Shown piece after piece: positions 1-9,072 of a stretch of 64,000 bases of DNA. Source of the stretch: Hymenobacter sp. YC55 (GTDB taxonomy: Bacteria > Bacteroidota > Bacteroidia > Cytophagales > Hymenobacteraceae); assembly GCF_029433095.1 (NCBI RefSeq), contig NZ_JARNTX010000001.1:1984001-2048000 (forward strand), read 5' to 3'. The stretch's first letter is position 1. Each line of letters starts with the position of its first letter. The translations under genes and the position numbers were made by a program. Under the pieces are notes generated by a model that ran no database searches, was not told where the DNA came from, and saw nothing but the letters and a program-made list of their open reading frames with translations.

Positions 1-261
1 GCACGAAACAATCAGTGTATCATTCAGGCTAGGAGGGAGGCGCAGCAAGTAGTGCCCTTGTTCATCGGCTACGGTGCCAAGACCTCGACCCGGAACACCC
101 AGGGTAGCAAACGGCACAGGTTCTCCGGTGCGAGAGTTAAGTACTTGTCCTTCAACTATTTTTGTTTGCGCGTGCGCCAGATGAGCTCCAGTGCTGAGCA
201 GAAGAGCAATCAGCAACCGGCTACTGGACGTAAAGCGGGAGAAAAAATGCAGGTAGTCCAA
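1..261 (-). CDS. Secreted protein with carboxypeptidase-regulatory-like domain, N-terminal part
   Basis: The first 87 codons of a gene that runs off the left edge. An in-frame stop lies just upstream and the only usual initiator after it is TTG at 261. The product starts with a basic, hydrophobic signal peptide (core LLIALLLSTGAHLAHAQ) cut near AQ. The pattern VEGQVLNSRTGEPVPFAT...GTVADEQGHYLLRLP follows, which is the start of a CarboxypepD_reg-like (DUF4480-type) beta domain. In Bacteroidota this domain begins many TonB-dependent receptors and other outer-membrane or secreted proteins; what follows cannot be seen. Frame and domain are clear; the TTG start is an inference. Confidence 0.75.
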   Translation of the reverse strand, partial: MDYLHFFSRFTSSSRLLIALLLSTGAHLAHAQTKIVEGQVLNSRTGEPVPFATLGVPGRGLGTVADEQGHYLLRLPPSLNDTLIVSC

Positions 262-372
262 CGGTAAATAATTATATTAATATAAGCGCCGATTTGTAAA
301 AAAATGTATAACAGCTTGGAAAGGTATAAAAATTAGTAAGAAGTTGTAGCAGGAAATGCGGTTGCATAAAGC

Positions 373-398
373 AAAAACGCCGGACCTAAGCCCGGCGT
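373..398 (-). terminator. Rho-independent terminator
   Basis: A 7-bp stem (acgccgg / ccggcgt) with a 8-nt loop, followed on the minus strand by five T. It lies 11 bases past the stop of the gene at 409-762. Confidence 0.75.
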
Positions 399-408
399 GA
401 AAGCAGTG

Positions 409-762
409 TTAGGAAGCAGCTTGTTTTTCTAGCTGCTGCAACAACTCATCTGCCGCCTTTTCTATAGCTGTGTAGCCTTGCTGAGCCGCACGTTCCTTGG
501 CGGCAATTAAACCGTCGCGGTGGACGGTCTGGAAGTCGCCGTAGGGGAAGTGGTAGCGGCCTTTGGTGTCTTCGCCCTTGCTCATGTCCAGGCCTAAGTG
601 CCACTGTCCGTATTCGGCAATTTCGTGCTGATCTAAATAATCGTTTTCGGCCTTGGTGTTGGGGTTGTGCTCTCCCCAGTGGCCTTCGTCGTTTTTTAGC
701 TTGCCTTCCTCGATAAGCCGTTGGGCAAATTTCACAGCAGCTGGATTCAGTTCGATACTCAT
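409..762 (-). CDS. Conserved hypothetical protein, 117 aa
   Basis: A short soluble protein without signal peptide or membrane segment; I do not recognise a named family. Residues 26-40 hold a Trp/His/Asn-rich stretch (EGHWGEHNPNTKAEN), followed by a charged middle part with HFPYGDFQ near residue 71 and a helical, Ala/Glu/Gln-rich C-terminus. It begins with ATG, is followed by its own terminator and appears monocistronic. The clear periodicity and regular start support a real gene; another reading frame on the same strand (446-790) is a shadow. Confidence 0.75.
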   Translation of the reverse strand: MSIELNPAAVKFAQRLIEEGKLKNDEGHWGEHNPNTKAENDYLDQHEIAEYGQWHLGLDMSKGEDTKGRYHFPYGDFQTVHRDGLIAAKERAAQQGYTAIEKAADELLQQLEKQAAS

Positions 763-955
763 AAGTGTGGGAGGTTAGGTACGTACGCAATAGGCCCCTT
801 GGCCCGGCAATATGTACGCGTCGCTACTTGAGTAGTTAATGTTCAGCTTCCTGAATGCCTAGCAGAGTATTGGGGCAAAACGGCAGCTTTTGCTGCGTGT
901 AATCTACCTCAGTGCGTAGTCTAAAGCCACGGAACTCTCTGGTATGCCTACGAGA

Positions 956-1001
956 AAAGCCAGTTCAACCCTGTGCTTACGCTAAGGGTTGAACTGGCTT
1001 T
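956..1001 (-). terminator. Terminator hairpin downstream of the GlcG-like gene
   Basis: Perfect 17-bp arms (aaagccagttcaaccct and its complement) around a 12-nt loop. On the minus strand it is followed by a short T/C run. It lies 44 bases past the stop of the gene at 1045-1452. Confidence 0.7.
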
Positions 1002-1044
1002 AAAACAACTGCCCTAAAACCGCTCTAGTAATGCGGCGAAACGT

Positions 1045-1452
1045 CTATTGTCCTTCCAGTACGCGTACACCTGCTTCGGCTACGGCGTGGTCGTCTTCTA
1101 CGGTGCTGCCCGATACACCAATAGCGCCAAAAATTTCGCCTTCACTGTTCTTAATAGGAATACCACCAGGGAAGGTGATGAGGCCTCCATTGGAATGCTC
1201 GATGTTGTAGAGGGAACCACCTGGCTGCGAAAGAGCACCAATAGCACCGGTAGGCATGTCGAAGAACCGGGCCGTTTTAGCTTTCTTGATAGATATGTCG
1301 AGCGAACCTAGCCAGGCATCATCCATGCGAATGAAAGCCACAAGGTTAGCGCCGGAGTCGACCACGGCAATATTCATCTTGACGCCCATTTCGATGGCCT
1401 TTTCGTGTGCGGCCTGTACAGCGGTCTGTGCTTGTTTGAGAGTGATGCCCAT
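1045..1452 (-). CDS. GlcG/HbpS-family (DUF336) heme-binding-like protein
   Basis: 135 aa, the usual size of the GlcG/HbpS family. Family features visible are the N-terminal helix, [18 protein letters not shown] at about residues 29-46, and the Gly-rich GGIPI...GAIGVSG segment at about 94-114. HbpS homologues bind heme or act as accessory subunits; GlcG sits with glycolate genes. Here no partner gene adjoins, and there is no signal peptide, so the exact role is open. ATG start; a terminator follows. Confidence 0.85.
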   Translation of the reverse strand: MGITLKQAQTAVQAAHEKAIEMGVKMNIAVVDSGANLVAFIRMDDAWLGSLDISIKKAKTARFFDMPTGAIGALSQPGGSLYNIEHSNGGLITFPGGIPIKNSEGEIFGAIGVSGSTVEDDHAVAEAGVRVLEGQ

Positions 1453-1839
1453 GATGGTTGTGGAGTTAGTGGGAGAAAATTACCTCGTCAACAACGGTAT
1501 TTCGTCAAGCTTGTTTAAGGCAGCACCTCAGGAAAGAAGTATACAGTCTCCTTTCTGAGGTGCTACAGTGGAGCTTAGAACAGTGCTTAACTTAATACCC
1601 AGGGTTATTAGCCGTAGCGCGAAGCCTGCGCCTCACGTAAAGGGGCACAGCCAAAGCGGTGCCGCAACACCAGCATCGTTTACCAATACGTCAAGCGTGG
1701 GCTGCATGCTCCGGTTGCTGAGCTGTGCACTCACTTAATAATAGGTGTCGAAACCAGAATAGAATAGAGCAACGGTACGGCCTAGCTAGCATTTCCAGCC
1801 CGCTTTGCGTACCTTCGCAGTTGGAAAAAACTGCCTCTA
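1453..1839. other. 387-bp intergenic region before lepA
   Basis: No credible gene. It separates the GlcG-like gene from lepA. Around 1522-1564 is an imperfect hairpin (agcacctcaggaaag against ctttctgaggtgct, one bulge). At 1810-1817 lies the promoter-like box TACCTTCG. Confidence 0.6.
1810..1817 (+). promoter_or_regulatory. Candidate -7 box of the lepA promoter
   Basis: TACCTTCG is one base from the Bacteroidota -7 consensus TAnnTTTG and lies 22 bases before the GTG start of lepA. No good TTG -33 element was found at the right spacing, so this is a weak call. Confidence 0.4.
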
Positions 1840-3627
1840 GTGAAGAACATCCGCAATTTCTGCATCATTGCTCATATCGACCACGGCAAAAGCACGCTGG
1901 CCGACCGTCTGTTGGAGTTTACCAGTACTGTGGCCAAGCGTGATATGCAGGCCCAGCTGCTCGACAACATGGACCTGGAGCGGGAGCGGGGCATTACCAT
2001 CAAGAGCCACGCCATTCAGATGCAGTTTCCCTACAAAGGCGAAACCTACACGCTGAACCTGATTGATACGCCCGGCCACGTCGACTTCAGTTACGAAGTG
2101 TCGCGTAGCATTGCCGCCTGCGAAGGCGCTTTGCTGATCGTTGATGCTTCCCAAGGAATTGAGGCCCAGACGATTTCTAATTTGTACCTAGCTATCGGTG
2201 CCGACCTGGAAATCATTCCCGTCCTCAATAAGATTGACTTGCCCCACGCCATGCCCGAAGAAGTGTCCGACGAAATCGTGGACCTCATCGGCTGTGACAT
2301 CGAAGACATCATTCATGCCTCCGGCAAAACCGGCATCGGCATCGAAAACATCCTGAACGCCATTGTCGAGCGGGTTCCAGCGCCGAAAGGCGACCCGGAA
2401 GCCCCGTTGCAAGCGCTGATCTTCGACTCGGTTTTCAATTCCTACCGAGGTATCGAAGTTCTGTTCCGTATCAAGAACGGCACCATGCGCAAAGGCGACA
2501 AGCTGCGCTTCATGGCTACCGGCAAGGAATACGGCGCCGATGAAATCGGCATCCTTGGCCTCAACCAGGAGCCCCGCCTCGAAATAGCAGCAGGCAACGT
2601 GGGCTACCTCATTTCGGGCATCAAGGAAGCGCGTGAAGTAAAGGTAGGTGACACTATCACGCACGTAGTAAATCCGACCAAGGAAGCCATTCACGGTTTT
2701 GCCGACGTGAAGCCGATGGTATTTGCCGGTATCTACCCCGTCGATACTACCGAGTATGAGGAGCTGCGCTCATGCATGGAAAAGCTTCAACTTAATGATG
2801 CCTCTCTGGTGTGGGAGCCTGAAACTTCCGTGGCGCTTGGGTTTGGATTCCGCTGTGGCTTCCTCGGGATGCTGCACATGGAAATCGTGCAGGAGCGCCT
2901 GGAGCGCGAATTTGACATGACGGTAATTACCACCGTGCCGTCGGTGCAGTTCCACGCCATTGGTACCAAAGACCAGCAACTGACCATCAACGCCCCGTCG
3001 GAAATGCCGGAGCCGAACATGATCAAGCTGATCGAAGAGCCCTACATCAAAGCCCAGATCATCACGGCCGCCGACTACGTAGGTCCGATCATCACGCTGT
3101 GCATGGAAAAGCGTGGTATCATCAAAGGCCAATCGTACCTGACCTCGGAGCGGGTGGAAATGAGTTTCGAGCTGCCGCTGTCGGAAATCGTGTTCGACTT
3201 CTTCGATAAGCTTAAAACCATTAGCCGCGGCTACGCCTCCCTCGACTACGAGCTAATTGGCTTCCGCGAGTCGGACATGGTGAAGCTCGACATCCAACTC
3301 AATGGTGAGAAGGTAGACGCCTTGTCGGCCATTGTGCACCGTTCCAAGAGCTACGATTGGGGCCGCCGCCTCTGCGAAAAGCTCCGCGAACTGCTGCCCC
3401 GCCAGATGTTCGAAATTGCCATCCAGGCCAGTATCGGGCAAAAGATTATTGCCCGCGAAACGGTGAAAGCCCTGCGCAAAAACGTAATTGCCAAGTGCTA
3501 CGGAGGCGATATTAGCCGGAAGCGCAAACTGCTTGAAAAGCAGAAAGAAGGTAAGAAGCGGATGCGTCAGGTAGGGTCCGTGGAAATACCTCAAGAAGCC
3601 TTCTTGGCCGTACTGAAGATTGATTAA
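1840..3627 (+). CDS. lepA: Elongation factor 4 (back-translocating GTPase LepA)
   Basis: 595 aa, full family length. LepA is a ribosome-dependent GTPase related to EF-G that can move tRNAs backwards and helps 30S assembly and recovery of stalled ribosomes. G motifs are intact: AHIDHGKST (11-19), RGITI (50-54), DTPGHVD (76-82) and NKID (130-133). The C-terminus with the Lys/Arg-rich tail typical of LepA is present. The start is GTG at 1840, because the family N-terminus [18 protein letters not shown] begins exactly there. Monocistronic, closed by a strong terminator. Confidence 0.98.
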   Translation: MKNIRNFCIIAHIDHGKSTLADRLLEFTSTVAKRDMQAQLLDNMDLERERGITIKSHAIQMQFPYKGETYTLNLIDTPGHVDFSYEVSRSIAACEGALLIVDASQGIEAQTISNLYLAIGADLEIIPVLNKIDLPHAMPEEVSDEIVDLIGCDIEDIIHASGKTGIGIENILNAIVERVPAPKGDPEAPLQALIFDSVFNSYRGIEVLFRIKNGTMRKGDKLRFMATGKEYGADEIGILGLNQEPRLEIAAGNVGYLISGIKEAREVKVGDTITHVVNPTKEAIHGFADVKPMVFAGIYPVDTTEYEELRSCMEKLQLNDASLVWEPETSVALGFGFRCGFLGMLHMEIVQERLEREFDMTVITTVPSVQFHAIGTKDQQLTINAPSEMPEPNMIKLIEEPYIKAQIITAADYVGPIITLCMEKRGIIKGQSYLTSERVEMSFELPLSEIVFDFFDKLKTISRGYASLDYELIGFRESDMVKLDIQLNGEKVDALSAIVHRSKSYDWGRRLCEKLRELLPRQMFEIAIQASIGQKIIARETVKALRKNVIAKCYGGDISRKRKLLEKQKEGKKRMRQVGSVEIPQEAFLAVLKID

Positions 3628-3633
3628 TGCGTG

Positions 3634-3663
3634 AAACGCGGCTCCTCCAGGGCCGCGTTTTTT
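3634..3663 (+). terminator. Rho-independent terminator of lepA
   Basis: Perfect 9-bp stem (aaacgcggc / gccgcgttt), 9-nt loop, then a T run, seven bases after the lepA stop. Confidence 0.9.
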
Positions 3664-3740
3664 GTGCCCAATAAATTCCTCTTTTCTTTTTCACCTCATA
3701 CACTTCTTGACACGGCGTGCTATGACTTACCTCCAATCCA

Positions 3741-3917
3741 ATGTCTGCAAGCCTCACCAACAACTGTACGAGCGAAGCTCAATTAGAAAAGATTATCAAA
3801 GGCCAGGAGCGCAAGTTCCGGTGGCGGGATGATTGGCCCGCTATGGAAAAAGCTCTGATGGAAGCAGGCACTGCCGCCATTCTCCTGCATCAAGAAAAGA
3901 AGAATAACCCCCTGTAG
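3741..3917 (+). CDS. Small hypothetical protein, 58 aa, upstream of folD
   Basis: ATG to TAG open frame of 58 codons ending 26 bases before folD. The predicted product is soluble and helical with a charged core ([20 protein letters not shown], residues 20-39). Codon choice resembles its neighbours. No family recognised. Its position just ahead of folD suggests co-transcription. An overlapping 36-codon frame from 3722 is less convincing. Confidence 0.5.
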   Translation: MSASLTNNCTSEAQLEKIIKGQERKFRWRDDWPAMEKALMEAGTAAILLHQEKKNNPL

Positions 3918-3943
3918 TTGTACCCGAACAAACGATACCACTC

Positions 3944-4855
3944 ATGACCACTGCACCCGAAGCCACTACCTACCGCCTCATCGACGGCAAGCAAACTGCC
4001 GAGGATATCAAAGTTGAAATTGCTGCTGAGGTAGCGGCGCTAAAAGCAGCCGGCAGCAAAGTACCTCACTTAGCTGCCATCCTCGTTGGCCACGACGGGG
4101 GCTCCGAAACCTACGTTCGCAATAAAGTACTAGCCTGCGAGCGGGTCGGTTTCGAGAGCACGCTGCTGCGCTACGAAGACAACATCACCGAAGCTGAACT
4201 GCTGGCCAAGGTGGAAGAGTTGAACCAGGATGCAGGCATCGACGGCTTCATTGTGCAGCTGCCATTGCCCCGTCACATCTCGTCGGAAAAGGTGATTGAG
4301 GCCATTCGCCCCGAGAAAGATGTGGATGGTTTTCACCCAATGAATATTGGTCGGATGGTGGCTGGGCTGCCGGCTTTATTGCCCGCTACCCCTTCGGGCA
4401 TAGTGGAGCTACTCCGCCGCTATAAACTACCTACCGATGGCAAACACTGTGTGGTAATCGGGCGTAGTAATATTGTTGGCACGCCAGTTAGTATTCTGCT
4501 TGCTAAGAACTTAGCGCCAGGCAACTGCACCGTTACTTTATGCCACTCCCGTACCCAGAATCTGGCTAGCATCACCAAGACTGCTGATATCTTGGTAGCT
4601 GCTTTGGGCCGACCAGAATTCGTAACGGCCGACATGGTGAAGCCCGGTGCGGTGGTTATCGACGTAGGCACCACGCGCGTAGACGATGCTTCCCGTAAGT
4701 CGGGCTGGGCGCTGAAGGGAGACGTGGACTTTGCAGCAGTTGCACCCCTCACTTCCTACATCACACCAGTGCCGGGTGGGGTTGGTCCGATGACTATTGC
4801 CATGTTACTACTCAACACCTTAAAAGCTTGTAAAGGCGACGTTTATCCGCGTTAG
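3944..4855 (+). CDS. folD: Bifunctional methylenetetrahydrofolate dehydrogenase / methenyltetrahydrofolate cyclohydrolase
   Basis: 303 aa. FolD interconverts 5,10-methylene-THF, 5,10-methenyl-THF and 10-formyl-THF in the cytosol with NADP, feeding purine synthesis and formyl-Met-tRNA. The catalytic-lysine segment SETYVRNK is present (K61), as are the NADP-binding stretch [14 protein letters not shown] (about 173-186) and the C-terminal signature [11 protein letters not shown] few extra N-terminal residues precede the family core. Same strand and close to queE (125-bp gap), so the two may share a transcript. Confidence 0.97.
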   Translation: MTTAPEATTYRLIDGKQTAEDIKVEIAAEVAALKAAGSKVPHLAAILVGHDGGSETYVRNKVLACERVGFESTLLRYEDNITEAELLAKVEELNQDAGIDGFIVQLPLPRHISSEKVIEAIRPEKDVDGFHPMNIGRMVAGLPALLPATPSGIVELLRRYKLPTDGKHCVVIGRSNIVGTPVSILLAKNLAPGNCTVTLCHSRTQNLASITKTADILVAALGRPEFVTADMVKPGAVVIDVGTTRVDDASRKSGWALKGDVDFAAVAPLTSYITPVPGGVGPMTIAMLLLNTLKACKGDVYPR

Positions 4856-4979
4856 AATCCAATAATTACTGGGCAGAGCTTTTGAAGTTCAAGGCGTTGT
4901 ACTACTTTTAGAGTCGGGTTGAGGGAACGAACATCGGGCATTTTAACGTTCGGAGTAACGGCCAACAGCCTGGCTTTAC

Positions 4980-5651
4980 TTGTTTGAATACCCTACTTTG
5001 CTGCACGAACTTCCTCTTGTGTTGGCGGCTTCAACTCCCCCTGAATCCCCAGCTCCTGCACTGCCCTTGATGGAGCAGTTTTATACGATTCAGGGGGAGG
5101 GCTACAACACAGGTCGCGCTGCTTACTTCATCCGCCTCGGCGGGTGCGACGTAGGATGCGTGTGGTGCGACGTGAAAGAGTCGTGGGATGCTGATGCCCA
5201 TCCCCGTGTATCCATCTCCGATATTGTAGCTTCGGCCACGGCCCATGCTGGTCGTAACGTGGTTATTACGGGCGGTGAACCTCTGATGCACAATCTGGGC
5301 CCCTTAACGCAGGCATTACACGCGGCGGGTTGCCAGAACTGGATTGAAACCAGTGGCGCTTATCCGCTGAGCGGTGAGTGGGACTGGATCTGCGTTTCAC
5401 CCAAGAAGTTTAAAGCACCGTTACCTTCCGTCCTGGCCCGTGCACACGAACTGAAAATCATCGTGTTCAATAAGTCGGATTTTCGGTGGGCTGAAGAACA
5501 CGCGGCCTTAGTTGGGCCAGAATGTCGGCTGTACTTGCAGCCTGAATGGAGTAAGTCCGCGCAAATGATGCCGCTTATAGTAGACTATGTAAAGGCAAAT
5601 CCGCGTTGGCAAGTATCCTTACAGACTCATAAGTTCCTCGATATTCCTTAG
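4980..5651 (+). CDS. queE: 7-carboxy-7-deazaguanine synthase (radical SAM)
   Basis: QueE converts 6-carboxy-5,6,7,8-tetrahydropterin to 7-carboxy-7-deazaguanine in queuosine synthesis. The QueE cluster motif C-x3-C-x2-C is present (C56, C60, C63 from the TTG start), preceded by QFYTIQGEGYNTGRAAYFIRL and followed by TGGEPL near residue 97. The frame opens at TTG 4980 and has an internal ATG at 5070, three residues before the conserved QFYTIQGEG. The short start may be the true one; the 30 extra residues are Pro/Ala-rich and of unsure reality. It is followed after 11 bases by the OmpA-type gene. Confidence 0.92.
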   Translation: MFEYPTLLHELPLVLAASTPPESPAPALPLMEQFYTIQGEGYNTGRAAYFIRLGGCDVGCVWCDVKESWDADAHPRVSISDIVASATAHAGRNVVITGGEPLMHNLGPLTQALHAAGCQNWIETSGAYPLSGEWDWICVSPKKFKAPLPSVLARAHELKIIVFNKSDFRWAEEHAALVGPECRLYLQPEWSKSAQMMPLIVDYVKANPRWQVSLQTHKFLDIP

Positions 5652-5662
5652 GCTTCTGCTCT

Positions 5663-7606
5663 ATGCGCCGATTGATATCCGTGCCGCTGCTGTTGGCTTG
5701 CGCGTTGCTGCTGCCACTTAGTGCGGCAGCTCAGGCTACGTTGGCTAGTTCTAATACCAAGGCGCGTAGCCTGTGGGATAAAGCGCAGTCCCAGGTAAAG
5801 GAACGCAATTTCGATAAGGCTATCGAGACCCTAACGGTGCTCAATCAGAAGTTTCCTTCCTTAGGGGAGCCACACGTACTGCGTGGGTCGTTGCTGAAAG
5901 CCATGGGCGAGAACCGGCCAGCCTTTGAGGCGTACCGCGACGGACTGGCCAAACTCCCGATGGACCCTGCCCGAGCAACGGATTATTATACGCTCGGCGA
6001 ACTGGCCATGACTTTCGGGGAGTACCCAATTGCTGCTGAAAGCTACAAGCGTGTGCTAAAAAGCGGCCCTAAAGGCCAACGTAACGCCGCCCGGGCGCAA
6101 CGGCAACTCTTGAACTGTGAGTTTGCCACTAAAGCTATGGCGGCGCCCATTGGTGTGCAGCCCGAGCGAATGGGCGCGCCCCTGAATACGTTTCGTTTTC
6201 AGTACTTCCCCGCGCTTACTGCCGACAACCGCTTCCTGCTCTTTACGGGGCGTCCCGCAGCTGATAGTGGCGAGGATCTGTTTGTTTCCCGGATGAATAA
6301 AGATGGGAGTACCGGCGACCCGGCGTCTATATCTCCTTTCATCAACACGCCCTACAATGAGGGGGCGGGGGCTATTTCTGGCGACGGCAAAACTTTGGTC
6401 TTCGCTTCCTGCGACCGTCCTAATTCAGTGGGAAACTGCGATTTGTATATTTCGCGTCGCACCGGCAATAACTGGAGCAAGCCGCTGAATTTGGGACGTA
6501 CCGTCAATTCGCCGGAATGGGATTCGCAGCCTACACTCTCAGCCGACGGTCGAACGCTGTATTTCACTTCCACCCGCCGGGGCGGACAAGGGCAGGAAGA
6601 TATATACGTAACCACCCTTGATGCCGATGGCAACTGGACCCCAGCCCGCAACCTCGGACAACCTGTCAACACGGCCGGCAAGGACATGGCCCCCTTCATC
6701 CACGCAAGTGGCACAACGCTCTATTACGTAACTGATGGGCTGGTAGGTATGGGCGGGCTGGACGTCTTCCGGTGCGAACAACAAGCTGCCGGGCGCTGGA
6801 GCGAGCCCGTAAACCTCGGATACCCGCTGAACACGCACGAAAACGAAGCCTCGCTCTTTATTTCCTCCGATAACCGTCGGGGCTTCTGCTCTCGCTCCCG
6901 GGCCGCCGAATCAGGGGTGCGGAATGAGCGGGAACGGCCGGTGGAGTTGTTCAGCTTTGAGGTGCCTGAACAAATTCGTCCTCGCGAAACTAGCACTTAT
7001 ACCCAAGGCCGAGTTTTTGATGCCTTCACGAAGAAGCCCATCAAGGCGGACGTGCAACTCTACGACCTGAATACCGATGAGCTAACGCAATATGTTAGTT
7101 CCGATGCTGAAAACGGTGACTACACCGTGGTGTTAAACGAGGGCCGCCAGTACGCTATGTACGCTGCTGCCGATAAGTACCTCATGAAGAGTTTGAGCTT
7201 CGACTATACCGACAAGAAGAACTTTGACCCACTCACGCTCGATATCTATCTGGAGCCCGTACGAGCTGGCCGCAGCATAGTGCTAAACAACCTGTTTTTC
7301 GATACCAAGCAGTACGAGTTGAAGCCTAAGTCGCGCACTGAGCTTAACCGGCTGGTCGGATTCATGAAGCAATATCCAGACGTACAAGTCGAGGTTAGCG
7401 GCCACACCGACGATGTCGGCTCGGACGACGACAACCTTGCTTTGTCTCAGAACCGAGCTAAGTCAGTGTACAGCTACCTGGTTAGCCAAGGGGTGAAAGC
7501 CGACCGATTACGCTTTAAAGGTTATGGTGAAAGTAAGCCGCTAATGGCGAACGATTCGGAGAGCCACCGGCAACAAAACCGCCGAATAGAGCTGCGAATA
7601 CTCTAG
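5663..7606 (+). CDS. PD40 beta-propeller / OmpA-domain envelope protein
   Basis: 647 aa. Order of parts: signal peptide (1-23, ending SAAAQ), TPR-like helices (about 36-150), a WD40-like PD40 propeller (about 190-420, repeats of the type TPTLSADGRTLYFTSTR), a carboxypeptidase-regulatory-like beta domain (about 445-520), and a C-terminal OmpA/MotB peptidoglycan-binding domain (about 540-647, with SGHTDDVGSDDDN and NRAKSVYSYL). This arrangement is common in Bacteroidota and is thought to tie the outer membrane or a secretion machine to peptidoglycan. The exact partner is unknown. Only 11 bases separate it from queE; a terminator follows. Confidence 0.93.
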   Translation: MRRLISVPLLLACALLLPLSAAAQATLASSNTKARSLWDKAQSQVKERNFDKAIETLTVLNQKFPSLGEPHVLRGSLLKAMGENRPAFEAYRDGLAKLPMDPARATDYYTLGELAMTFGEYPIAAESYKRVLKSGPKGQRNAARAQRQLLNCEFATKAMAAPIGVQPERMGAPLNTFRFQYFPALTADNRFLLFTGRPAADSGEDLFVSRMNKDGSTGDPASISPFINTPYNEGAGAISGDGKTLVFASCDRPNSVGNCDLYISRRTGNNWSKPLNLGRTVNSPEWDSQPTLSADGRTLYFTSTRRGGQGQEDIYVTTLDADGNWTPARNLGQPVNTAGKDMAPFIHASGTTLYYVTDGLVGMGGLDVFRCEQQAAGRWSEPVNLGYPLNTHENEASLFISSDNRRGFCSRSRAAESGVRNERERPVELFSFEVPEQIRPRETSTYTQGRVFDAFTKKPIKADVQLYDLNTDELTQYVSSDAENGDYTVVLNEGRQYAMYAAADKYLMKSLSFDYTDKKNFDPLTLDIYLEPVRAGRSIVLNNLFFDTKQYELKPKSRTELNRLVGFMKQYPDVQVEVSGHTDDVGSDDDNLALSQNRAKSVYSYLVSQGVKADRLRFKGYGESKPLMANDSESHRQQNRRIELRIL

Positions 7607-7642
7607 AAAGGCAGCGTAAAAGATAAATACAGTTTATGAAGC

Positions 7643-7674
7643 AGTCCGACAAAAGCCGTTGTCGGACTTTTTTA
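7643..7674 (+). terminator. Rho-independent terminator
   Basis: Perfect 9-bp stem (agtccgaca / tgtcggact) followed by six T, 36 bases after the OmpA-type gene. Confidence 0.92.
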
Positions 7675-7775
7675 TTTGGTAGTATTCCTTTATGATAAGA
7701 CTATTAAAAGACTGATAATGAACTTTACAGTGCTATCTGATAAAAGCAATGGATTAGAATAGTTATAAATATTCC

Positions 7776-7804
7776 TTGCATGTTTAAATATTCCTCTATA
7801 TTTG
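7776..7804 (+). promoter_or_regulatory. Bacteroidota-type promoter of the first Spy-like gene
   Basis: TTG at 7776-7778 and TATATTTG at 7797-7804, 18 bases apart, fit the -33/-7 pattern of the Bacteroidota housekeeping sigma factor. The surrounding DNA is very AT-rich. It would give a leader of about 95 bases before the ATG at 7908. Confidence 0.7.
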
Positions 7805-7907
7805 GGCCACTCAAAATTGTATTCAGCAGGTATCGGCTGTCTCAATTGAAAGCATCATTACATAGGCCCTTTCAGTATACTTTTTCACTTTCCCCAACTT
7901 ATTACCC

Positions 7908-8267
7908 ATGAAAAAAGCTTTTCTCTTTACCGGTATTATCCTAGCCTTGGGTGCTACCGTTTACGCAAGTGGCGATAAAGAATCTGCTATTGTTACACGT
8001 GCTACTGCGCTCACCCGCATTCAAGTGCAAAAGGCTCGTCTGGATGAAGGCCAGTACTTGAAAGTGAAAAACCTCAACATTCGGATGCTCACTGAAATGG
8101 AGGACATTAAGAACCGGTTTGCGTCTGATCCTGCTATTCTAGACGAGCGGCTTGCGGTGGCGCAGGCTCGCTACGAGTTGGAGCTTACCTCGATTATGCG
8201 TCCAGCTCAGTTGGCAATGTTCAATCAGTCCCGCAATAGCATGACGGCGCTTAGTGCCCCTCACTAG
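7908..8267 (+). CDS. Small secreted Spy/CpxP-like protein, copy 1
   Basis: 119 aa with a signal peptide (1-21, ending VYASG). The mature part is helical: LDEGQYLKVKNLNIRML at about 45-61, a spacer helix, then YELELTSIMRPAQLAMF at about 91-107. This helix-hairpin spacing with a C-terminal P-x-Q box resembles periplasmic Spy/CpxP (LTxxQ) proteins, which act as chaperones or stress sensors; the match is by pattern, not by search. A clear paralog follows at 8629-8994 and a third lies at 24731-25135. It has its own promoter. Confidence 0.75.
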   Translation: MKKAFLFTGIILALGATVYASGDKESAIVTRATALTRIQVQKARLDEGQYLKVKNLNIRMLTEMEDIKNRFASDPAILDERLAVAQARYELELTSIMRPAQLAMFNQSRNSMTALSAPH

Positions 8268-8628
8268 TACTGCAAGCGTGGTACCAGGCTCTTTAAAGGC
8301 TGATATAAAATAACACTTAACGAGGTAGTAGAAGCTTTAGCAGGATTTTGGAACAGCATTCTGCTAGAGTTCCTACAGCGCTTAGACTAAGTGCCTGACC
8401 CATTGGCAGCCGAAAGGTATTGCTAACCCACTGAAATAAGTTTGGCAAACCCTGTTATACGGTATATAAGTATTCAAATGTTACATAGAATAACATCAAA
8501 ATAAATCTATAAAACATATTGACTTAATTTAATAATGTTGTATATTTAGTACAAGGCTTCGGTAGGTTATTGCTAGTCTCCTGAAGCTCACCAGTAGTCT
8601 GTTCCACTTCACATCTAACAAAACCATC
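8268..8628. other. 361-bp spacer between the two tandem Spy-like genes
   Basis: No open frame of note and no clear terminator. The second half is strongly AT-rich and carries the promoter of the second copy. Confidence 0.6.
8519..8548 (+). promoter_or_regulatory. Bacteroidota-type promoter of the second Spy-like gene
   Basis: TTGAC at 8519-8523 and TATATTTA at 8541-8548 (19 bases between TTG and the -7 box). The -7 box differs from TAnnTTTG only at the last base. Leader of about 75 bases to the ATG. Confidence 0.6.
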
Positions 8629-8994
8629 ATGAAAAAAATCTTTACTTTCCTGCTCCTGTCTGCAATGATTGGCACCAGCCAATTAGCTGAAGCCGGCTCT
8701 GGCGACCAAACCAGCCCCAATGCCCGCGCCACCCAGATGGTGAAACAACTAGCTAAGAAGATTCAACTCAGCGAAGGCCAGTACGTGAAAGTGCGCCAGT
8801 TGAATTTGCGTCTACTTAACGACGTGCAAGCCGTGAAAACCCAGTCGGCTGGCGATGCCGCTGCTATTGATCAGCAATTAGCTGAACTACAGTCTCACTA
8901 CGAGTGGGATTTGACGGCCATCCTTGGCCCTCGTCAAATGGTAGCTTACAACCAGACCAAAGCCGATTTGATGGCAATGAGTGTTGCCAAGTAA
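8629..8994 (+). CDS. Small secreted Spy/CpxP-like protein, copy 2
   Basis: 121 aa with a signal peptide (about 1-22, ending LAEAG). The helical mature part carries LSEGQYVKVRQLNLRLL and YEWDLTAILGPRQMVAY in the same places as copy 1, including the EGQY.KV..LN.R.L core. The two genes are clear tandem duplicates that have diverged over most other positions. Likely periplasmic; function inferred only by resemblance to Spy/CpxP. It is closed by a 52-bp palindromic terminator shared with gltA. Confidence 0.75.
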   Translation: MKKIFTFLLLSAMIGTSQLAEAGSGDQTSPNARATQMVKQLAKKIQLSEGQYVKVRQLNLRLLNDVQAVKTQSAGDAAAIDQQLAELQSHYEWDLTAILGPRQMVAYNQTKADLMAMSVAK

Positions 8995-9000
8995 TATCAA

Positions 9001-9052
9001 TCGAACACAAAAAAGCCTGCTTCAGTACTGAAGCAGGCTTTTTTGTGTTCGA
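9001..9052. terminator. 52-bp perfect palindrome, bidirectional terminator
   Basis: The 26-base left half (tcgaacacaaaaaagcctgc onward) is the exact reverse complement of the right half. A GC-rich core is flanked by A6 and T6 tracts, so it can end transcription both from the Spy-like gene and from gltA. Confidence 0.95.
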
Positions 9053-9072
9053 GCAGGTCAATAAATCAGCTC

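Noticed and set aside
52..267. 71-codon frame on the plus strand at the left edge
   Set aside because: The minus strand carries a signal peptide and carboxypeptidase-regulatory-like domain in the same bases; the plus frame is a shadow.
7908..8994. Tandem Spy-like genes as a toxin-antitoxin pair
   Set aside because: Both have signal peptides and are paralogs with separate promoters, unlike a toxin and its antitoxin.
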